This document shows positions 42,936 through 44,266 of a DNA stretch of 44,266 nucleotides, in pieces. This DNA comes from Longimicrobium sp. GTDB lineage: Bacteria; Gemmatimonadota; Gemmatimonadetes; Longimicrobiales; Longimicrobiaceae. Every line of letters begins with the position of its first letter. Position 1 is the stretch's first letter. The notes under the pieces were generated by a model that was not told the origin of the DNA, did no database searches, and saw only the letters and a program-made list of their open reading frames with translations. The position numbers and the translations under genes are program-made. The stretch is from positions 1 to 44,266 of the forward strand of contig DASVWD010000118.1 of assembly GCA_036389795.1 (NCBI GenBank). The letters are read 5' to 3'.

Positions 42936-42986
42936 TCACACGGAGGAAACGGAGGACCCCTTCCCTTCTCCGTTACCTCCGTGCAA
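42936..42986. repeat. Inverted repeat, CACGGAG family, copy 6
   Basis: Short palindrome with arms CACACGGAGGAAACGGAG and CTCCGTTACCTCCGTG, ten bases behind the DUF5916 stop codon. Closest to copy 1 (both use ACGGAGGAAACGGAG). Confidence 0.75.
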
Positions 42987-43009
42987 GACCAAGGCTGCCG
43001 AAGACCTGT

Positions 43010-43063
43010 CTCACGCAGAGTCAGCAGAGAACTACTCCGCTGACTCTGCTGGCTCTGCGTGAG
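43010..43063. repeat. Inverted repeat, CGCAGAG family, copy 7
   Basis: Second palindrome in the same gap, from CTCACGCAGAGTCAGCAGAG to CTGGCTCTGCGTGAG. The plus-strand flank GTTTTGTTTTCCGG is T-rich and resembles that of copy 3. It suggests that two elements of different sub-types were stacked behind one gene. Confidence 0.8.
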
Positions 43064-43102
43064 GCCGCTGTTTTGTTTTCCGGATTTTATGGGGAATCGA
43101 AG

Positions 43103-43133
43103 AGGGCGGCGCCGGAACACTCCGCGCCGCCCT
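43103..43133. terminator. GC-rich hairpin between converging genes
   Basis: AGGGCGGCGC and GCGCCGCCCT form a perfect 10-bp stem with an 11-nt loop, followed by TTCGCATTT. Together with the two repeats before it, it separates the DUF5916 gene from the oppositely oriented gene at 43186. Confidence 0.55.
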
Positions 43134-43143
43134 TTCGCATTTC

Positions 43144-43187
43144 CGTACCTCGTACTTCGTACCCCGTACTTTCGTACTCACGCACTC
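43144..43187. repeat. Heptamer tract CGTACTT reaching a stop codon
   Basis: CGTACCT, CGTACTT, CGTACCC and CGTACTT in 7-nt register, then TCGTACTCACGCACTCA. The tract merges into the stop codon of the gene at 43186; here GTAC replaces the GCAC of other copies. Confidence 0.8.
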
Positions 43188-43848
43188 ACTGCCCCAGCCA
43201 CTCCGCCCCCGCGTTCTCCGAGATCACCGCGCCGTTGCAGTTGGGGCCGGCGTACACCACGCCGGCGCCGTCGATGCTCACCGGGAGCGCGGAGCTCTCG
43301 ACCGAGCGGGGGAGCGCGCCGATGCAGAGGTGGCCCATCTCCAGGCTGGACACCTCGAAGCCGTAGTGCTTCCCCCCGGGGTCGCGCCACCGGGCCAGGT
43401 AGTCGTCCGCCGCGGGGTCGATGAGGTTGCGCGTGTAGGCGCCGTGCGACGCCATGTGGTCGCCCTGCAGCTCGTAGACCGTGCGCAGCCCGAGGACCGC
43501 CTCGCGCACCACCGCGCTGTCGGCGGCCGAGAGCCCCCGGTGCGCCTCGGCCTCGGCGTTCATCGCCAGCCGCGACGTGGCGAGCGCGGCCGCCATCCCC
43601 AGCAGCATCAGCAGGAAGATCCCGCCGCCCAGCACCACCCCCACCACCAGCATCGGGTGCGTACCCGCGGAGCGCGGGCCCAGCATCGCCCGCACCGGCA
43701 CCTCGCACGCGGGGCACGCCGCCGCCTCGCGCGACACCGGGCGCCCGCACCCCGGGCAGGGGACGATCTCCTCGCGCGGCCCGCCGCCGGGGCGGGGGCG
43801 GGCGGAAGAGGCGTACGCGGACTGGTTCAGGTGGCGGAACAGCGGCAT
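43186..43848 (-). CDS. Zinc-ribbon membrane protein with pilin-like C-terminal domain
   Basis: A 220-residue protein. Residues 31-49 have a double-CxxC zinc ribbon (CPGCGRP and CPAC), about 66-91 is one membrane helix, and the C-terminal 130 residues look like the globular part of a type IV pilin-like protein (ALGLRTVYELQGDHMASHGA, YLARWRDPGGKHYGFEVSS, CIGALP and GPNC with a likely disulphide). There is no standard prepilin leader, and the zinc ribbon in front of the helix is unusual for a pilin. The ribosome-binding site is weak. The gene lies 45 bp behind the DUF2752 gene on the same strand. Function unknown. Confidence 0.75.
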   Translation of the reverse strand: MPLFRHLNQSAYASSARPRPGGGPREEIVPCPGCGRPVSREAAACPACEVPVRAMLGPRSAGTHPMLVVGVVLGGGIFLLMLLGMAAALATSRLAMNAEAEAHRGLSAADSAVVREAVLGLRTVYELQGDHMASHGAYTRNLIDPAADDYLARWRDPGGKHYGFEVSSLEMGHLCIGALPRSVESSALPVSIDGAGVVYAGPNCNGAVISENAGAEWLGQ

Positions 43849-43893
43849 AAAGCGAACTGCGGAAGAGCGGAGGGAAGCCCCGCCCGCCGGCCC

Positions 43894-44266
43894 TCAGGGG
43901 GCCAGCAGGGTGAACGGGTGGACGGGGACGTTGCGCAGGACGGTGAAGACGAGGAAGAGCGCGGCGATGGCCCAGGTCACGCGCCCGGGCAGGTACGGCC
44001 GCGGGAGGCGGCGCGTGCCCGTGACCGCCTCCAGCGCGCGGCTGGCGAGCACGTACGCCAGGAACGGCGCCGCGGCCACCAGCAGCGCGTTGTAGCCCAG
44101 CGCCTCCAGGAAGTGCCCGTGCAGGAGGCTGTGCCCCGCCCGCAGCGCGCCGCACCCGGGGCAGTAGATGCCCGTGAGCACGAACAGCACGCAGCGCGGA
44201 TACCAGCCCACCTCCAGCGGGTTGAAGCGGTACAGCACGGCCGCCGCCGGGACCACGGCCCCGGCG
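43894..44266 (-). CDS. DUF2752 membrane protein, start uncertain at window edge
   Basis: At least 120 residues of a DUF2752 protein. The signature GIYCPGCGALRAGHSLLHGH (about 29-48) has the family's CPGCG...R..H pattern, followed by two membrane helices. A GTG at 44256 could be the start, but the frame stays open to the window end and the normal family N-terminus is only slightly longer, so the gene may begin outside. Function of the family is unknown; a nearby zinc-ribbon gene follows on the same strand. Confidence 0.8.
   Translation of the reverse strand, partial: AGAVVPAAAVLYRFNPLEVGWYPRCVLFVLTGIYCPGCGALRAGHSLLHGHFLEALGYNALLVAAAPFLAYVLASRALEAVTGTRRLPRPYLPGRVTWAIAALFLVFTVLRNVPVHPFTLLAP

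Noticed and set aside
40148-43120. 990-codon minus-strand frame opposite DUF5916
   Set aside because: Shadow of a well-supported barrel gene; no start signal and low-complexity translation.

Overview
The window is about 44 kb of a GC-rich bacterial chromosome with short intergenic gaps. The gene content fits a Gemmatimonadota bacterium of the Longimicrobium type: DUF5916 outer-membrane protein, secreted carboxypeptidase-regulatory/plug-like proteins ending in a CGxVVxWLK motif, aa3/caa3 oxidase genes and many short hairpin repeats behind genes. That assignment is inference; no rRNA, tRNA or taxonomic marker is present. No tRNA, insertion sequence, integrase or CRISPR array was recognised.

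Region 1 (59-6762, minus strand) holds a C39-like cysteine peptidase and, overlapping it by four bases, a fused RLAN/RimK ATP-grasp plus GCS2 amidoligase: a predicted peptide-making pair. Directly behind lies an HD-domain/Hsp90-like GHKL ATPase gene whose 3' half is clearly less GC-rich than the surroundings. Region 2 (6985-9748) has a secreted VCBS-like protein, a membrane-anchored dihaem cytochrome c and an FMN reductase. Region 3 (10251-11875) is a MarR regulator plus ring-cleaving dioxygenase pair with matching operator-like palindromes, resembling a quinone-stress unit. Region 4 (12219-15287) has a tandem universal stress protein, a small acidic-motif protein, a TRIC-family membrane protein and a second FMN reductase.

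Region 5 (15398-21610, minus strand) is a tightly overlapping respiratory operon: PQQ-dependent lipoprotein dehydrogenase with fused cytochrome c, a cytochrome c lipoprotein, CtaC with fused cytochrome c, a CtaD-CtaE fusion and a small three-helix membrane protein. Electrons can plausibly run from substrate via PQQ and several haems to oxygen through products of one transcript. Region 6 (22028-28183) holds mostly plus-strand housekeeping and stress-like genes (NADP-binding protein with stress-protein tail, DUF4383, PhzF, a membrane protein, a lipoprotein and RidA), plus one minus-strand gene of odd composition whose ribosome-binding site sits in a 10-bp hairpin.

Region 7 (28374-39871, minus strand) is the most striking part: a secreted M1 aminopeptidase followed upstream by seven tandem paralogues, each with a signal peptide, a carboxypeptidase-regulatory-like domain and a TonB-plug-like C-terminal domain but no beta-barrel. 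The coding tail of an eighth copy remains as a scar. Region 8 (40211-44266) has a DUF5916 barrel protein, a zinc-ribbon/pilin-like membrane protein and a DUF2752 gene cut by the window edge.

Two repeat families mark gene 3' ends across the window: long imperfect inverted repeats built of CGCAGAG/ACGGAG units 10-30 nt after stop codons, and 7-nt tandem repeats that begin at, or within a few bases of, the stop codon.
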